From positions 434,001-498,000 of the forward strand of contig JADKCA010000001.1 in NCBI GenBank assembly GCA_016714795.1: 64,000 nt of DNA, in the 5' to 3' direction. The stretch's first letter is position 1; every line of letters starts with the position of its first letter. Positions 61,820-64,000 of this stretch are shown piece by piece. Source of the DNA: Sphingomonadales bacterium (lineage in GTDB: Bacteria; Pseudomonadota; Alphaproteobacteria; Sphingomonadales; Sphingomonadaceae). The notes beneath the pieces are model-generated. The model was not told the DNA's origin and made no database searches. It saw nothing but the letters and a program-made list of their open reading frames with translations. A program made the position numbers and the translations under genes.

Positions 61820-62512
61820 TCAGTCCAGATGCTTGAGCGCCTCACGCTTGCTGAGGCTGCTCAGGCGTTGGGCATTTGCGGCAACATAGCCGCGGACATA
61901 GTCCGGGTTGGTGCGGGCATAGTGACGCAGCACCCAGCCAATGGCCTTGCGCAGGAAAAATTCCTTTGAGTCCAACGAAGGCGCGATGCAGGCTTCCAGC
62001 AGGGGAATGTCCATCGCGTCTTTCGCCAACATCTGGCACAATATCGCGCTGCGCCTGATCCACAGATTGTCGTCGCTGGCCCATGCGAGCAGTACGCGGC
62101 TCATGGCGTCCCTCTCAGCCATCAGGATGTCGAACAGCCGATGCGGGGCTATGGCGTCAGTTGTGTCCCACCAATTTCCGCTGATGATCATTTCGCGATA
62201 GAGAGGCAGGGCCTCCATCCTTTGAAAGGGGCGTGCCGGGCGAATGCCGGCCAGATCAATGGCGGCATAGAGCTCTTCTCGATAGCGGGCCTCACGCCAG
62301 ATCTGGAGCACATCCGCGCGCCACGCGGCGGGATCACCATAGATCAGCGGCGCAAAGAGTAGCTTGGTGACGCGACGGCGCTTTGGCGTGCCAACGCCCA
62401 GAAACGGCATGGGCGATTTCATATAGGCCTGCATTGCCGGTGCGCGGTTCGGGTCCGCCTGTTTCTCAAGGCGCGCGCGCAGATGGTCGGAGAGCGAGAC
62501 ATCGCATTTCAT
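61820..62512 (-). CDS. DNA alkylation repair protein (AlkD-like)
   Basis: 230 residues from the ATG at 62512 (MKCDVSLSDHL). HEAT-like helical repeats typical of PF08713 include MKSPMPFLGVGTPKRRRVTK at the start and YREMIISGNWWDTTDAIAPH, which contains the aspartate region used by AlkD for base excision. The C-terminus SKEFFLRKAIGWVLRHYARTNPD is the usual end motif. It likely excises alkylated bases. It converges on pccA with a 3-base gap and is divergent from the thioesterase gene. Confidence 0.9.
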   Translation of the reverse strand: MKCDVSLSDHLRARLEKQADPNRAPAMQAYMKSPMPFLGVGTPKRRRVTKLLFAPLIYGDPAAWRADVLQIWREARYREELYAAIDLAGIRPARPFQRMEALPLYREMIISGNWWDTTDAIAPHRLFDILMAERDAMSRVLLAWASDDNLWIRRSAILCQMLAKDAMDIPLLEACIAPSLDSKEFFLRKAIGWVLRHYARTNPDYVRGYVAANAQRLSSLSKREALKHLD

Positions 62513-62561
62513 TCTGCAACCAGTATTGACCTGACGGTCGCAGCCGTCAATGGAATGCCGC

Positions 62562-63338
62562 ATGAGCATCCCCACGATAATAGCCGATGCGCAACGGCGC
62601 GAAGGCGGCTTCACCGCCACTATTCCCACCCCATGGCATCAGGGCCGCACGGCCTATGGCGGCGTCTCGTCTGCGCTGGCGCTGGAAGCTGCGCGCGGCC
62701 TTGCGGATGATCTGCCGCCGCTGCGGTCTGCGCAGGTCTCCTTCATCGGTCCGCTCAGTGGCACTGTTTCCGTACACGCCCGGATGATGCGGCGCGGGCG
62801 CAATGCCAGTTGGGTGCAGGCCGATGTGAGCGGAGAAGGGGGTGTCGGCCTGTCCGCGACGTTCGTGTTCATGAGCGCGATGGAAAGCAGCGTGCATCTG
62901 AACGACTTTCCGTCGCCTTCGCTCATCCAGCCGGAAGAGGCGAGCGGCGGGGATTATCTGCGTGGTATGCCCGATTTCCTGCCCAATTTTGATTGGCGCC
63001 ACGCGCTGCCCAAGTCTGACGCGCCACAGCCCGAAATCTGTCGCTGGATGCGGTTGAAGGAGCGCGACGGGCTTGATCCGATGGTGGAAATTCTGGCCAT
63101 TGCGGATGCGCTGCCGCCTGCGGTGATGCCGCTGATGACCAAATTCGCACCGATCAGTTCGATGACGTGGATCTGCAACCTGCTGACGCCCGAACCCAAG
63201 ACGCGCGATGGCTGGTGGCTGTTGCGATCATGGGGCAATTATGCAGAGCATGGCTGCTCCAGCCAGTCGATGGGCATCTGGAACACGGATGGCGAACCGG
63301 TGGCCAGCGGCATGCAAAGCATCGCGCTGTTTGGCTGA
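62562..63338 (+). CDS. Acyl-CoA thioesterase family protein
   Basis: 258 residues from the ATG at 62562. A double hot-dog (4HBT-type) thioesterase is indicated by GRTAYGGVSSALALEAARGL, IGPLSGTVSVHARMMRRGRNASWVQADV, and the second half's PISSMTWICNLLTPEPKTRDGWWLLRSWGNYAEHGCSSQSMGIWN. Family members hydrolyse acyl-CoA esters. The substrate and pathway are unknown, though the neighbouring propionate genes suggest acyl-CoA metabolism. It is divergent from the AlkD-like gene. Confidence 0.88.
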   Translation: MSIPTIIADAQRREGGFTATIPTPWHQGRTAYGGVSSALALEAARGLADDLPPLRSAQVSFIGPLSGTVSVHARMMRRGRNASWVQADVSGEGGVGLSATFVFMSAMESSVHLNDFPSPSLIQPEEASGGDYLRGMPDFLPNFDWRHALPKSDAPQPEICRWMRLKERDGLDPMVEILAIADALPPAVMPLMTKFAPISSMTWICNLLTPEPKTRDGWWLLRSWGNYAEHGCSSQSMGIWNTDGEPVASGMQSIALFG

Positions 63339-63341
63339 ATC

Positions 63342-64000
63342 TCAGGCGTTGACGCGTTCGCGCAGACCGGTTTCAAAGCCGCTGACGGCCAGCGCGGCAA
63401 TGCGTGCGCCTACAAGCGCCGGTTCCTTTACCGTGGCGGGGTCTTCACCCGGATAGGCTTCGGCGCGCATTTTTGTGCGGGTTGCACCCGGATCGATAAT
63501 GGCCACGCGGATGCGGCCCAGATTGGCCTGCTCTTCGGCATAGGCCCCCAGAAACGTGTCGAACGCCGCTTTGGATGCGCCATAGCCGCCCCAATAAGCG
63601 CGCGGCTTCTGCCCCACGCTGGAGGTGACGCCGAACACGCGGCCATCGCCGCTGGCGCGAAGCAGCGGATCAAAAGCGGAAATCAGCACCGCCTGCGCGC
63701 CAACATTGAGCGAGAGGACGCGCCCGAACTCCTTGGGGTCCAGATGCTGTGCGGGAGACAGCGAACCCAGCATGGCCGCGTTGAGCACCATGATGTCGAG
63801 CTTGGCCCAGCGCGTTGCCACAGCCTCCGCCAGACGGCCGATACTGTCTCCATCCATCAGATCCATCGGGGCAATAGTGGCGGAGCCACCCGCCTGATGG
63901 ATGCGTTCCTCAACCTCTTCCAGCGCCTTGGCCGTGCGCGCGGTGATGATGACATGCGCACCCTGCGCGGCCAGAGCTTCTGCCGTGGCCGCCCCGATTC
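63342..64000 (-). CDS. SDR family oxidoreductase (N-terminus outside window)
   Basis: Only the C-terminal two thirds to three quarters is present; the frame is open to the window edge. Visible features are IGAATAEALAAQGAHVIITART after the nucleotide-binding glycine loop (which lies beyond the edge), LDIMVLNAAMLG (Asn-Ala-Ala), and the active site VTSSVGQKPRAYWGGYGASKAAF (Ser, Tyr-x-x-x-Lys). The C-terminus has RVAIIDPGATRTKMRAEA. The substrate is unknown. It converges on the thioesterase gene with a 3-base gap. Confidence 0.9.
   Translation of the reverse strand, partial: IGAATAEALAAQGAHVIITARTAKALEEVEERIHQAGGSATIAPMDLMDGDSIGRLAEAVATRWAKLDIMVLNAAMLGSLSPAQHLDPKEFGRVLSLNVGAQAVLISAFDPLLRASGDGRVFGVTSSVGQKPRAYWGGYGASKAAFDTFLGAYAEEQANLGRIRVAIIDPGATRTKMRAEAYPGEDPATVKEPALVGARIAALAVSGFETGLRERVNA

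Overview
The window reads as a high-GC alphaproteobacterial chromosome, most likely from the order Sphingomonadales. Support comes from the gene families (ChpT-type phosphotransferase, DUF2794, ScfR-type regulator, HPr-rel-A cassette), an aa3 cytochrome oxidase operon of alphaproteobacterial layout, pervasive ATGA stop/start overlaps, and dispersed palindromic repeats with cores such as TGAGCTTGTCGAA, CCCGCGAAGGCG and TTTGCGCC. Species cannot be fixed from the window. No tRNA, rRNA, CRISPR array, insertion sequence or prophage was seen.

Layout: 1-8.1 kb holds rpoB (5' end cut off) and rpoC, separated by a palindromic repeat and closed by a strong terminator. 8.2-10.7 kb is a translationally coupled four-gene cassette on the minus strand: a Tat-signal-like protein, a PqqD-like protein, an HprK-related kinase and a nucleotidyltransferase. 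It follows pyrE-pdxJ-acpS-lepB (to 13.5 kb), and lepB reads through in frame into its first gene. 13.6-19.9 kb is the aa3 cytochrome c oxidase operon (ctaC, ctaD, ctaB, a 40-residue ORF, ctaG, ctaE, DUF983, SURF1). 19.9-20.4 kb has no convincing gene but many hairpins. 20.4-34.5 kb is mixed housekeeping: dapE, a lone 2-oxoacid dehydrogenase E1-alpha, a ferritin-like protein, dienelactone hydrolase, AmpD-like amidase, EamA transporter, chpT, argS, SPOR protein, CinA-like protein, parE and a cytochrome c lipoprotein. 34.5-42.9 kb has DUF2794, cysE, oxyR, a Sel1/SPOR protein divergent from a ParA - ribbon-helix-helix-like - TPR/SPOR operon, and the pyrB / inactive-dihydroorotase pair. 43-51 kb has two TSUP permeases, ruvX, DUF3089, a second EamA transporter, dinB, a carboxymuconolactone-decarboxylase-like protein and a thiolase.

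51-61.8 kb is a coherent propionyl-CoA to succinyl-CoA module: an ScfR-type regulator is divergent from pccB, followed by a small protein, methylmalonyl-CoA epimerase, enoyl-CoA hydratase, a GST, methylmalonyl-CoA mutase, a YdcZ permease, a small membrane protein and pccA. TTTGCAA boxes in the divergent promoter match the known PccR/ScfR type of operator. The window ends with an AlkD-like protein, a thioesterase and a truncated SDR.

Sequence quality matters here. At least seven genes (cysE, the TPR/SPOR gene, pyrB, one TSUP gene, probably ruvX, the small gene at 54.4 kb and pccA) are broken by one-base changes, nearly all in short homopolymers. There is also a 95-base pure G/C tract at 44.7 kb. 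I read these as sequencing or assembly errors rather than gene decay. The most interesting biology is the kinase/nucleotidyltransferase/PqqD cassette, the ParA-SPOR cluster, the palindromic repeat inserted in frame inside methylmalonyl-CoA mutase, and the ScfR operator.
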